DNA of 7,081 nucleotides from an uncultured Burkholderiales bacterium (GCA_903923345.1 CAIXXI010000265.1:1-7081); one strand, 5' to 3'; positions 1-5,946 are shown, numbered from the stretch's first letter. Made by a program: numbers and translations. Notes: a model not told the origin generated them from the sequence alone.

Positions 1-48
1 AAGGCCGTCGGCTGTGGGCAGCGGTGCGTATTCGGGGTCGTTGTTCAA
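1..48 (-). CDS. Possible 5' end of a further gene, cut by the window edge
   Basis: Reading leftwards from a TTG at 48, the frame stays open to the edge for 16 codons and gives a protein-like sequence, LNNDPEYAPLPTADGL. An in-frame TGA lies three codons upstream at 57-55, so a start inside this short stretch would be needed. It would begin 10 bases after the DUF3617 stop codon. There is no clear Shine-Dalgarno sequence. I do not recognise the protein. The reading is tentative because 16 codons in GC-rich DNA can stay open by chance. Confidence 0.25.
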   Translation of the reverse strand, partial: MNNDPEYAPLPTADGL

Positions 49-58
49 GTCAGGTCAC

Positions 59-598
59 TTAACCGCCGCGGGCGGCACGGCCGGCCGGAAAATCGTTGAC
101 GTTGATACGCCCCATGCCACCGGGCATCTCCATGTCGCCCGGCTTCCAGCCGGCCGGGCAGGCACCGTCCCAGCGTGCCGTGATCGTGGTCCGGGTCTGC
201 GACATGCCGCCCATGGGTGGATCGATCCGGCCTTCGATTTCGCCCTTGTACGACTTGTTGAAGTCGCCCTGAAAGACCGCCCTGGTGGTGGTGGTGGAGG
301 GGCCGAAGCGGCACTCAGATTCGCCAATGTAGCGATCGCCGTCCTGGCGCCATTCATTGCGGCTGCAGGCGCTGCGGTCCATGCCCTGGCCGAGTTGCTG
401 CATCTGTTTGTCGGTCTTTTCATCGATGCATTGACGAATGTTCTGCGCGGGTGCACCGGTGACGGCCATGCTGAGCTGCCACAGTCCGGCCTTGCGGGCC
501 GGCATTTCCTGGGCCAGCGCCAGCGGCGCGGCCAGCGTCAGCGAGAGGAGCAGGCTGGGGACACGGAGATCGCCGAGGAGAAATCGATTGCTGTTCAT
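59..598 (-). CDS. Exported DUF3617 family protein
   Basis: A 179-residue protein of unknown function, probably periplasmic. Residues 1-29 look like a Sec signal peptide: positively charged N-terminus, hydrophobic core SLLLSLTLAAPLALA at about 15-29, and a likely cut after ALA before QEM. The mature part begins with the DUF3617-like pattern of a 'RKAGLW' strand followed by 'RQCIDEKT' near residue 55. It has four cysteines (C57, C78, C96, C147) that could form two disulfides, and ends in 'WDGACPAGWKPGDM' and a Gly/Met/Arg-rich tail. DUF3617 proteins are small exported proteins of no established function. The ATG at 598 is chosen because it places the signal peptide exactly at the N-terminus. 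An in-frame ATG at 646 would add 16 residues before it. It is the last gene of the minus-strand series, 89 bp after the ferredoxin, and may have its own promoter. The family call rests on remembered motifs. Confidence 0.85.
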   Translation of the reverse strand: MNSNRFLLGDLRVPSLLLSLTLAAPLALAQEMPARKAGLWQLSMAVTGAPAQNIRQCIDEKTDKQMQQLGQGMDRSACSRNEWRQDGDRYIGESECRFGPSTTTTRAVFQGDFNKSYKGEIEGRIDPPMGGMSQTRTTITARWDGACPAGWKPGDMEMPGGMGRINVNDFPAGRAARGG

Positions 599-630
599 GG
601 CCAGATCCGGATGGCGGATGGAGGACGGCA

Positions 631-659
631 ACTGTAGCGCGGCCATAACGGCGGATAAA
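631..659 (-). promoter_or_regulatory. Candidate sigma70 promoter of the DUF3617 gene
   Basis: On the minus strand a -35-like TTTATC (659-654) and a -10-like TACAGT (636-631) are separated by 17 bases. Transcription would start near 624, about 25 bases before the ATG at 598. This arrangement would exclude the alternative start at 646. The match to consensus is only moderate, so this is a weak prediction. Confidence 0.25.
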
Positions 660-665
660 CCCTCT

Positions 666-685
666 GCCCGTTTCTGTAAACGGGC
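666..685 (-). terminator. Perfect 8-bp hairpin just after the ferredoxin gene
   Basis: GCCCGTTT and AAACGGGC form a perfect 8-bp stem around a 4-base loop, starting two bases after the ferredoxin stop codon. The position suits a terminator or a 3' mRNA-stabilising hairpin. On the minus strand the stem is followed by AGAGGGTTTATCC rather than a clear U-run, so it is at best a weak intrinsic terminator. Confidence 0.45.
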
Positions 686-687
686 CC

Positions 688-999
688 TCAGGGCAGCTCG
701 ATGCGCAGGCCGTTGAGCTCGTCGTGCAAGCCGATCTGGCAGCCCAGGCGACTGCCGGGACGCAGATCGCCGGCAACAAACTGCAGTGAGTCGAGTTCGT
801 CTTCAGATGGAATCGGCAGGCGGTCGATCCAGGCCGCATCGACCCAGACATGGCAGGTGGAACAGGTGGCGCTGCCGCCGCACTCGCCGATGATGCCGGG
901 CAGGTCATGGTCCAGCGCAACCCGCATCACGTTGCTGCCGCTGCGGGCCTGCACGGTGCGTTCAGTGGCGTCCGGAAGGATGAAGGTGATGGATGGCAT
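688..999 (-). CDS. [2Fe-2S] ferredoxin, adrenodoxin/putidaredoxin type
   Basis: A 103-residue cytoplasmic electron carrier. The four cluster ligands are visible as C40, C46, C49 and C87 (CX5CX2CX37C), in the contexts GECGGSATCSTCHVWV and RLGCQI. This is the vertebrate-type arrangement of adrenodoxin, putidaredoxin and rhodocoxin rather than the plant-type CX4CX2C. Residues 1-39 form the ubiquitin-like beta-grasp N-terminus (MPSITFILPD...), and the acidic stretch SEDELDSL at 65-72 matches the usual partner-binding helix. Length is normal for the family. Such proteins shuttle electrons from an FAD reductase to a P450 or other oxygenase, or serve in Fe-S assembly (Fdx). No reductase, P450 or isc/hsc gene is visible. 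It lies 90 bp downstream of phnX on the same strand, so it could be cotranscribed or independent. There is no clear Shine-Dalgarno sequence before the ATG at 999. Family is secure; physiological partner unknown. Confidence 0.93.
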   Translation of the reverse strand: MPSITFILPDATERTVQARSGSNVMRVALDHDLPGIIGECGGSATCSTCHVWVDAAWIDRLPIPSEDELDSLQFVAGDLRPGSRLGCQIGLHDELNGLRIELP

Positions 1000-1038
1000 G
1001 GCTGAAGTGAGGTCGGGTCGACGGCAGGCGTGCGCCTT

Positions 1039-1068
1039 GATCGCTCAGTGTAGCCGGCTGAGGTGATC
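1039..1068. repeat. Imperfect inverted repeat between phnX and the ferredoxin gene
   Basis: CTCAG (1044-1048) and CTGAG (1058-1062) are complementary around a 9-base loop, with flanking GATC on both sides that can extend the stem through a bulge. It sits in the 90-bp gap between phnX and the ferredoxin gene and could be a weak processing or attenuation hairpin. No U-run follows on the minus strand. Low significance. Confidence 0.2.
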
Positions 1069-1089
1069 GCCTGTCGCTCTGGCCGATGC

Positions 1090-1935
1090 TCAGACAGCGG
1101 GTGGGATCGGCGGCCTCTCACCAGCAGCCAGGCGCTGCTCGATGGCCTCAAGCACCGGCGGCAGATCGGCGATCGAATCAATGAGGTAGTGCGCGCCGGC
1201 GCCGGTCAGCACCCGGGCGGCGACCTCGATTCGCTGTGCCTGTGACTCGCGGCTCAGGGCGGACCACTCGGCCAGCGACAGGCCGACCTCGTTGCCGGAT
1301 GCGGTCACGCCGACCGTCCAGGTGCCGGCAGCCAGCCCTTCGGCGATGCCGGGTGTGGTGTCGTCGACCTTGACCACCGCGTGCGGCGGATACACGCCGA
1401 GGTCGGCAAAGCAGCGATACATCATCAACGGGCCCGGTCGGCCTTCGGCCAGATCGCCGGCACACACCAGGTTGTCGGGCGCATAGCCTGCTGCCGCGGC
1501 GATCGGCAGCACGGGCGCCATGATTTCCCGGGTATAGCCGGTGGTCGAACCAATCTTCAAGCCCCGCGCGCGCAGGCCGGCCACCACCTCGGCGGCGCCC
1601 GGGATCAGACCGGCATGTTCGGCGGCGACCGCGACGTTCATCGGAATGAAAATTGCGTAGACGGCATCGATGTCGGCCGGCCCGGGTGGATGACCATGGC
1701 GTTGGGTCCAGGCCTGCGCCACCGGCGGCAGTGCCATCAGGGCGGCGATGTGATCGCGCTTGGCCATGCCCATCGGGCCGCGGGCCTGGGCAATCGACAG
1801 CTCGATGCCAAAGTGTTCGAAAGCCTTCACGAACACGCCCATGGGGGCGCGCGAACCGAAATCGATCACCGTACCGGCCCAATCGAAGACCACCGCCTTC
1901 AGATGACCGCCTGCCGCCTTCGGGGATGTATTCAT
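1090..1935 (-). CDS. phnX: Phosphonoacetaldehyde hydrolase (phosphonatase)
   Basis: A 281-residue cytoplasmic HAD-superfamily enzyme that hydrolyses phosphonoacetaldehyde to acetaldehyde and phosphate, the C-P cleavage step of the hydrolytic 2-aminoethylphosphonate pathway. HAD motif I is VVFDWAGTVID with nucleophile D18. The cap-domain RGPMGMAKRDHI carries K59, which aligns with the Schiff-base lysine of Bacillus cereus PhnX: the 41-residue spacing from the nucleophile is the same, and H62 follows. Motif II is GSTTGYTRE (129-137), the EGRPGP stretch (164-169) and KVDDTTPG (189-196) complete the core, and WTVGV at 206-210 is typical. Length is usual for the family. The catalytic lysine separates it from phosphonatase-like HAD proteins that lack it. 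It starts 11 bp after the stop codon of the upstream FAD oxidase, so the two are almost certainly cotranscribed. The transaminase PhnW that normally supplies the substrate is not seen here. Confidence 0.95.
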   Translation of the reverse strand: MNTSPKAAGGHLKAVVFDWAGTVIDFGSRAPMGVFVKAFEHFGIELSIAQARGPMGMAKRDHIAALMALPPVAQAWTQRHGHPPGPADIDAVYAIFIPMNVAVAAEHAGLIPGAAEVVAGLRARGLKIGSTTGYTREIMAPVLPIAAAAGYAPDNLVCAGDLAEGRPGPLMMYRCFADLGVYPPHAVVKVDDTTPGIAEGLAAGTWTVGVTASGNEVGLSLAEWSALSRESQAQRIEVAARVLTGAGAHYLIDSIADLPPVLEAIEQRLAAGERPPIPPAV

Positions 1936-1946
1936 GGTGTGCTCGC

Positions 1947-3068
1947 TCAGATCAGTTCACCGAGGACTTCCTCGGCAATGGCAAATGAAGTGGAGGCCCC
2001 GGTGCCGCTGCTGACGATCGCCAGCCGCACCCGCTCGGCGGGCCGGTCGACCAGCATCAGGCGGTCATTCGCCGAAGCGTAGGTGCCCATCCAGCGTTCG
2101 GTGACCACCCGGCCGGGGAGGTCTGCAACCGCATCGAGTTCGCGCAGGATCAGGTCATCGACCGCCTCGCTGGCGAAGGGCGGCGGGGTTTCGGCATAGA
2201 CATGGCTGTCACCGACCACCATCGACCCGTCGGCCGATTGCACGGCGATCAGGTGAATGCCGTGGGCCAGCAGCTCGGGCGATTCGCGCTCGATGCGCTC
2301 GCGCAGGGCTTTGGATTCGGGCAGTTCAGACCAACCCAGGTAGCGCACCAGGCTGGGATCTGACATCAGGGCTGCGCCCAACCGGGCCGGCTGGGCCGGA
2401 CGCACCCGCAGCATCTGCAAGGCGCAGCGGGTCAGGCCGTAGGCGGCGATGCGGTCGCGATACAGCGAAACAAAGTCGTCGCCCGGACAGACCACGGCGG
2501 CCTGGGCGGTCAGCCGGCCGGCGGAGGTCTCGACCGTCGGCAGGTCGATGCCCAGCACCTTGACCTGACGCAGGATCTGAACGCCATGGGCCGATTCCAG
2601 CCAGGCGGCGAGTTTCGGAATCGCATCTCGAGACTCGACCCGCAGCTCATGCGGGCTCCAGAGCACCGCTCGCACCGCATCTTCACGCAGGACCGGCATG
2701 CGTTCGCGCGCCTGGCGGGCGCTGAGCAGCTCGCAGCGCTCGCCCATCCCGGTCTTCAGGAAAGCCTCCAGCACCGGCAGGGATTCAGGATGACGCACCG
2801 CCACGCCCAGTCCGGTGTGCTCGATGCGAATGCCGGCCTGCGGGGCAATCTCGGCCCAGACCTCGCGGCTGCGCATCGCACGACGCCAGCAGTCGCCATC
2901 CTGCTGCCCGGTGATGGTCACGAAGCCGAAGTTGCGAATCGAAGCGCCGTTGGCCTGGGCATCGCGGTCAATGACCGTCACCTTCAAGCCGCGGCGCGCG
3001 GCGGCCAGCGCATGCGCCAGTCCGAGGATGCCCGCACCGACAACGACGAGGTCTGAATGGGTGTCCAT
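1947..3068 (-). CDS. FAD-dependent amine/aminophosphonate oxidase (TIGR03364-like)
   Basis: A 373-residue DAO-type (glycine-oxidase-like) flavoprotein. The N-terminal Rossmann motif is VVVGAGILGLAHALAA (8-23, with G11, G13, G16), with the ribose-binding acid D34 in VIDRD. ASIRNFGFV (42-50) resembles the conserved segment after it, and SSGTGASTSFAIAEE (353-367) is the C-terminal FAD-contacting stretch. The sequence fits the TIGR03364 clade, which is repeatedly found beside phosphonatase genes. From memory, FAD oxidoreductases of this kind next to phnX have been reported to oxidise N-methyl-2-aminoethylphosphonate, and sometimes 2-aminoethylphosphonate itself, to phosphonoacetaldehyde, with ammonia or methylamine and hydrogen peroxide as by-products. 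The 11-bp spacing to phnX supports that role. The ATG at 3068 is chosen because it puts the Rossmann strand at residues 7-10. The frame stays open further upstream but runs through the divergent gene. The exact substrate is inferred. Confidence 0.88.
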   Translation of the reverse strand: MDTHSDLVVVGAGILGLAHALAAARRGLKVTVIDRDAQANGASIRNFGFVTITGQQDGDCWRRAMRSREVWAEIAPQAGIRIEHTGLGVAVRHPESLPVLEAFLKTGMGERCELLSARQARERMPVLREDAVRAVLWSPHELRVESRDAIPKLAAWLESAHGVQILRQVKVLGIDLPTVETSAGRLTAQAAVVCPGDDFVSLYRDRIAAYGLTRCALQMLRVRPAQPARLGAALMSDPSLVRYLGWSELPESKALRERIERESPELLAHGIHLIAVQSADGSMVVGDSHVYAETPPPFASEAVDDLILRELDAVADLPGRVVTERWMGTYASANDRLMLVDRPAERVRLAIVSSGTGASTSFAIAEEVLGELI

Positions 3069-3180
3069 GGCGTCTTTCAATCTGATCAACCCTCGATTAC
3101 ACCCTGAATTCGGGGTCGGTTCCGTGACACGAGGCTGGACGCTATGCTTGCAGGCTGTCTGCCGCCGCCTGCCCAAGACC
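3069..3180. promoter_or_regulatory. Divergent intergenic region with promoters for both directions
   Basis: This 112-bp stretch separates the divergent oxidase and monooxygenase starts, so it must hold both promoters unless the genes are read from elsewhere. For the plus strand, TATGCT at 3144-3149 is a possible -10, with only a poor -35 (TTCCGT, 3121-3126) at 17-base spacing. GTGACA at 3125-3130 matches better but is too close. For the minus strand, TGTAAT (3101-3096) is a possible -10 without a good -35. I see no clear inverted-repeat operator, riboswitch or Pho box. Individual elements are weak; the region as a whole is a sound inference. Confidence 0.5.
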
Positions 3181-4500
3181 ATGACCGAAGCTGATTCCCG
3201 TCCGACCCGTCGAACCGACCCTATCGCTGCGGCTTCACCCGAGCCGATCATTGACCTCGCCATCATCGGCGGCGGCGTTGGCGGGCTGGTGACCGCGCTG
3301 GCGCTGCATGCCCGCGGCATTCGCTGCACGGTGTTCGAATCGGTGCAGGCCCTCAAGCCGCTGGGTGTGGGCATCAACCTGCTGCCGCATTCGGTGCGGG
3401 TGCTCGCCGGGCTCGGTCTGCAACCGGCACTGGCCGCGACCGCCATCGAAACCGCAGCGCTGTCGTATTTCAACAAGCACGGTCAGCTGATCTGGTCAGA
3501 ACCGCGTGGCCTGGCAGCTGGCTATGCCTATCCGCAGTTCTCGATCCACCGCGGTGAACTGCAGATGCTGCTCTATGACACCGCCCGCCAGCGGCTCGGC
3601 GAATCGGCCATCCGGGTCGACCATGCCCTGTCGGACTTCGTCGATCGCGGCGATTCGGTCGAGCTGCACTTCACCGATCACAGCGGCGCGGCGCGCCCTG
3701 CGGTGATCGCACGCGCGGTGATCGGCGCCGACGGGATTCATTCGGCGGTGCGCCGGCGCTTCTTCCCCGATGAAGGACCGCCCCGATTCTCGGGCTACAT
3801 GCTGTGGCGAGGCACGATCGAGGGCGTGCCCTTCTTGAACGGACGCACCATGGTCCAGGCTGGCCACACGCGGCAGAAGTTCGTCTGCTACCCGATCTCC
3901 AGACAGCTCGCCGACGCCGGGCGGGCGCGCATCAACTGGATCGCCGAACTGCCGGTGGCCGGCGACACCCCACCGCGCCAGGACTGGAGCCGCCGGGTGG
4001 ACGCTGCGCTGTTTCGCGAGCCGTTTGCCGGCTGGCGCTTTCCCTGGCTCGATGTGCCGGCGCTGTTCGATGCGACCGAGGCGATCTACGAATATCCGAT
4101 GGCCGATCGCGACCCGCTGCCGCGCTGGACGCATGGCCGGATCACGCTGCTGGGCGATGCCGCCCATCCGATGTATCCGATTGGCAGCAACGGAGCCTCG
4201 CAGGCCATTCTGGATGCCGAGGCGATGGCCGATGCCCTGCACGACTCGGGCTTCGGGCGTACCGGCGTCGACCCGACCGAGGGCTTTTCAGCCTACGAGC
4301 GGGTGCGCCGGGAGGCGACTGCGCAGATCGTGCTGGGCAACCGCGCCGGCGGCCCGGATCAGGTCATGCAGATCGCCGAAGAGCGGGCCCCGAGCGGCTT
4401 TTCGGACATCGAAACCGTGATTCCGCGCACCGAGCTGGAAGCGATTTCGGCCAAGTACAAGCAGCTCGCCGGATTCAGCCGCGAGCAGGTCAATCGCTGA
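3181..4500 (+). CDS. FAD-dependent aromatic monooxygenase, PhzS-like
   Basis: A 439-residue class A flavoprotein monooxygenase that would use NAD(P)H and oxygen to hydroxylate a substrate, probably aromatic. Motifs in order: Rossmann IIGGGVGGLVTALAL (28-42; G30, G32, G35) with E53 in VFES; the DG motif IGADGIHSAVR (181-191); and the GD motif LLGDAAHPMYPIGSNGASQA (323-342). Several stretches closely resemble PhzS, the Pseudomonas 5-methylphenazine-1-carboxylate monooxygenase: PLGVGIN (60-66), SEPRGLAAGYAYPQFSIHRG (106-125), PMADRDPLPRW (306-316). No phenazine genes are visible, so the true substrate is probably something else, and many such homologues are annotated only as flavin-dependent oxidoreductases. 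The ATG at 3181 gives about 18 residues more than PhzS before the Rossmann strand, but no later start precedes the motif, and there is no strong Shine-Dalgarno sequence. It is divergent from the phosphonate genes and convergent with the DUF3567 gene. Confidence 0.88.
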   Translation: MTEADSRPTRRTDPIAAASPEPIIDLAIIGGGVGGLVTALALHARGIRCTVFESVQALKPLGVGINLLPHSVRVLAGLGLQPALAATAIETAALSYFNKHGQLIWSEPRGLAAGYAYPQFSIHRGELQMLLYDTARQRLGESAIRVDHALSDFVDRGDSVELHFTDHSGAARPAVIARAVIGADGIHSAVRRRFFPDEGPPRFSGYMLWRGTIEGVPFLNGRTMVQAGHTRQKFVCYPISRQLADAGRARINWIAELPVAGDTPPRQDWSRRVDAALFREPFAGWRFPWLDVPALFDATEAIYEYPMADRDPLPRWTHGRITLLGDAAHPMYPIGSNGASQAILDAEAMADALHDSGFGRTGVDPTEGFSAYERVRREATAQIVLGNRAGGPDQVMQIAEERAPSGFSDIETVIPRTELEAISAKYKQLAGFSREQVNR

Positions 4501-4512
4501 CGAGCCGGCTCG
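4501..4512. repeat. 12-bp perfect palindrome between convergent genes
   Basis: CGAGCCGGCTCG reads identically on both strands and begins directly after the monooxygenase stop codon. It fills most of the 15-bp gap before the convergent DUF3567 stop codon. It could form a 4-bp stem with a CCGG loop in either transcript. There is no U-run, so it would be a poor terminator, though it is the only structure in this gap. Confidence 0.3.
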
Positions 4513-4515
4513 GAA

Positions 4516-4767
4516 TCAGTGCAGCACCAGCGGCTGCTGCATCAGGCCCTCGAAATTGCTCAGGAAGTCGTCGACCTCTTCGATCGAAGGCTCCCGGGCA
4601 ATCAGCTCGCTGACATCGAAGCGAAACTTGTCGGCCAGCTCGCCGCCCAGGAACAACTCCCGGCGCGCGGCCTTGTCCATGATCTCGTAGCCGCCGACAA
4701 AGGGATCGCCCTCAGCTGATCGGAACTCGACGACGCAATAGTTGGGGCTGTTGTAGATCATCTGCAT
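4516..4767 (-). CDS. DUF3567 family small protein
   Basis: An 83-residue acidic protein of unknown function. It begins MQMIYNSPNYCVVEF, contains GGYEIMDKAARRELFLGG (25-42) and EEVDDFLSNFEGLMQQPLVLH at the C-terminus, all of which match the DUF3567 family as I remember it. That family consists of short single-domain proteins found mainly in Betaproteobacteria, so the gene doubles as a taxonomic marker. No signal peptide, membrane segment or metal-binding motif is apparent. The ATG at 4767 is chosen because it gives the family N-terminus and has a good Shine-Dalgarno AGAGG (4778-4774) six bases upstream. The frame is open for 42 codons further upstream, but that part does not look like protein. 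It lies 106 bp after the COG0523-like gene on the same strand and ends 15 bp from the convergent monooxygenase. Function cannot be inferred. Confidence 0.9.
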   Translation of the reverse strand: MQMIYNSPNYCVVEFRSAEGDPFVGGYEIMDKAARRELFLGGELADKFRFDVSELIAREPSIEEVDDFLSNFEGLMQQPLVLH

Positions 4768-4773
4768 GGCGGG

Positions 4774-4778
4774 CCTCT
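4774..4778 (-). promoter_or_regulatory. Shine-Dalgarno site deciding the DUF3567 start
   Basis: AGAGG on the minus strand lies six bases before the ATG at 4767. It is the best ribosome-binding site seen in this window and supports the short 83-residue product over the longer open frame. Confidence 0.65.
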
Positions 4779-4873
4779 GAGGTCTTTGCACACAGGTTGT
4801 CGGCCTGGCAGCAGGCTCTGAAGCCCGCCCCGATAGCCGTACCCTGCCACCCGACGGATGACCCTTCCAGGGC

Positions 4874-5929
4874 TCAGGGCGTCTGCAAAGCACCCGTCAG
4901 GACTGTACTGACCGAGTTTGGGTCGAAGTCGCCCCGCACAAGGACTTCAAGGCGGCTGTCCAGACGCCAGGCGCTGGCCCGCCAGATCGGCGGATCGACC
5001 GTGGCATCAAGGCTGTAGGCATCACGCTGGGTGAGAAAGACCCCTCGCAGCCGCACCAGCCGGCCGGGGTGCAGGGCGGCACCGGGCCCTGACAGGTCGG
5101 CCAGGGCGCGCTGCAGTTGACGCCGATCGAAGCGCTGGCTGGGCGGCCATCGCCAGAAACCGTGCCCAGTCGCGGTGTGGAGGGACTCACTGGCGGTCAG
5201 ATCAGACAGCAGCGTGGCCAGCGGCAAGCCGCCCTGCTCGAGGATGCGCACCCGGCGCGGCCAGGGTGGACGGCCGGCCAGGCCATCGGCGATCAGCTCG
5301 AGCGATCGGTTCGGCTCCAGGGGCGCCGGGGCACTGCCTGGCGCGACGATCGGCGCCGGGTCGCTGGCCGACGCGTGCTCGCGAGGGATGAGCAGCAGGC
5401 GGGCGAGTTCAATCGACTGATTTGTCAGTGAGTGCTGACTGTCGTCAAAGTGGCCCATCAAAGCCGCTTCCTTTGAATCGATGACCAGCACGGCGGGCAG
5501 CAGATCGAGTCGGCCAGCCAGCGGGGAGGCGCGGATCCGGTCGATCAGTGCAGCGCCCTGCGCCTGTGGCGAGACCTCGATGAACAGTCGGTCCCAGGGG
5601 CCGGCCCGCAGCAGCCGTGCGAGCGCGGTGGTGAAGGCCACCCCGCCCAGGCAGCAGGCGCACCCGCCGGCCAGATGGCTGACGAACAGCCCCCCGGAGC
5701 CGGAGGGCATCCCGGCCGGGCTGCTCGACGGATCGCCCGGGGCATGCCAATCGGTCGGCAACACCGCGCCGTTGCGCAGCACGGCCCAGCGCTCCCAGTC
5801 AGGCCGCTCGGCCAGCCAGCCGCTCAGCAGGCGGCTCTTTGCCGCCGGGTTTGCACCGAACAGCAGCAGCGTGGGTACCCGGTCTTTCGGTTCAAGCCCG
5901 GAGGCCAATCCGGCCTGATGGATCTGCAC
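4874..5929 (-). CDS. CobW/COG0523-like protein with degenerate GTPase motifs
   Basis: A 351-residue cytoplasmic protein related to the COG0523 (CobW/YeiR/ZNG1) family of GTP-driven metallochaperones. The family hallmark CxCC is present as GGCACCLGG (88-96; C90, C92, C93), followed by a helix and the DRLFIEVSP strand (113-120), which stands where active members have an IETTG-type sequence. AVLVIDSKEA (146-155) matches the later VVDA strand. Residues 270-332 resemble the C-terminal CobW_C domain. The nucleotide-binding motifs are eroded. The P-loop is GANPAAKS (25-32), with Ala instead of the Gly before the Lys. The NKxD motif expected after ELARLLL is replaced by IPRE (181-184), followed by an Ala/Pro-rich insert (about 185-206). 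GTP binding is therefore doubtful, while metal binding may remain. It starts with GTG at 5929, 17 bp after the trkH stop, with no clear ribosome-binding site, which suggests coupling to trkH. No Zur-type operator is visible. Confidence 0.75.
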   Translation of the reverse strand: MQIHQAGLASGLEPKDRVPTLLLFGANPAAKSRLLSGWLAERPDWERWAVLRNGAVLPTDWHAPGDPSSSPAGMPSGSGGLFVSHLAGGCACCLGGVAFTTALARLLRAGPWDRLFIEVSPQAQGAALIDRIRASPLAGRLDLLPAVLVIDSKEAALMGHFDDSQHSLTNQSIELARLLLIPREHASASDPAPIVAPGSAPAPLEPNRSLELIADGLAGRPPWPRRVRILEQGGLPLATLLSDLTASESLHTATGHGFWRWPPSQRFDRRQLQRALADLSGPGAALHPGRLVRLRGVFLTQRDAYSLDATVDPPIWRASAWRLDSRLEVLVRGDFDPNSVSTVLTGALQTP

Positions 5930-5946
5930 AGGACGCGTCAGGCTGA

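Noticed and set aside
14..637. Open frame of 207 codons on the plus strand
   Set aside because: Antisense of the DUF3617 gene, which has a clear signal peptide and family motifs on the minus strand.
1178..1882. Open frame of 234 codons on the minus strand overlapping phnX
   Set aside because: It is a different frame of the same strand, is extremely Arg/Gly-rich, and has no family motifs; phnX is certain here.
1381..2082. Open frame of 233 codons on the plus strand
   Set aside because: Antisense shadow of phnX and the end of the oxidase gene, with no recognisable motif.
2815..3180. Upstream extension of the monooxygenase to 2815
   Set aside because: It would overlap the oxidase gene antisense. 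The Arg/Ala/Pro-rich sequence is typical of a shadow frame, and family members start shortly before the Rossmann motif.
3069..3476. N-terminal extension of the FAD oxidase by 136 residues
   Set aside because: The frame is open upstream but lies antisense to the monooxygenase start, has a low-complexity non-protein-like sequence, and would bury the Rossmann motif that should begin the protein.
3496..4242. Open frame of 248 codons on the minus strand
   Set aside because: It is antisense to the monooxygenase, whose motifs span this region. Long antisense frames are expected at this GC content.
3804..4613. Open frame of 269 codons on the plus strand
   Set aside because: Out-of-frame shadow of the monooxygenase, rich in Arg and Ala, running into the convergent gene.
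4768..4873. Zur box or strong terminator between the COG0523-like gene and the DUF3567 gene
   Set aside because: Only a 4-bp CCCT/AGGG stem without a U-run is present, and no AT-rich palindrome resembling a Zur operator is seen.
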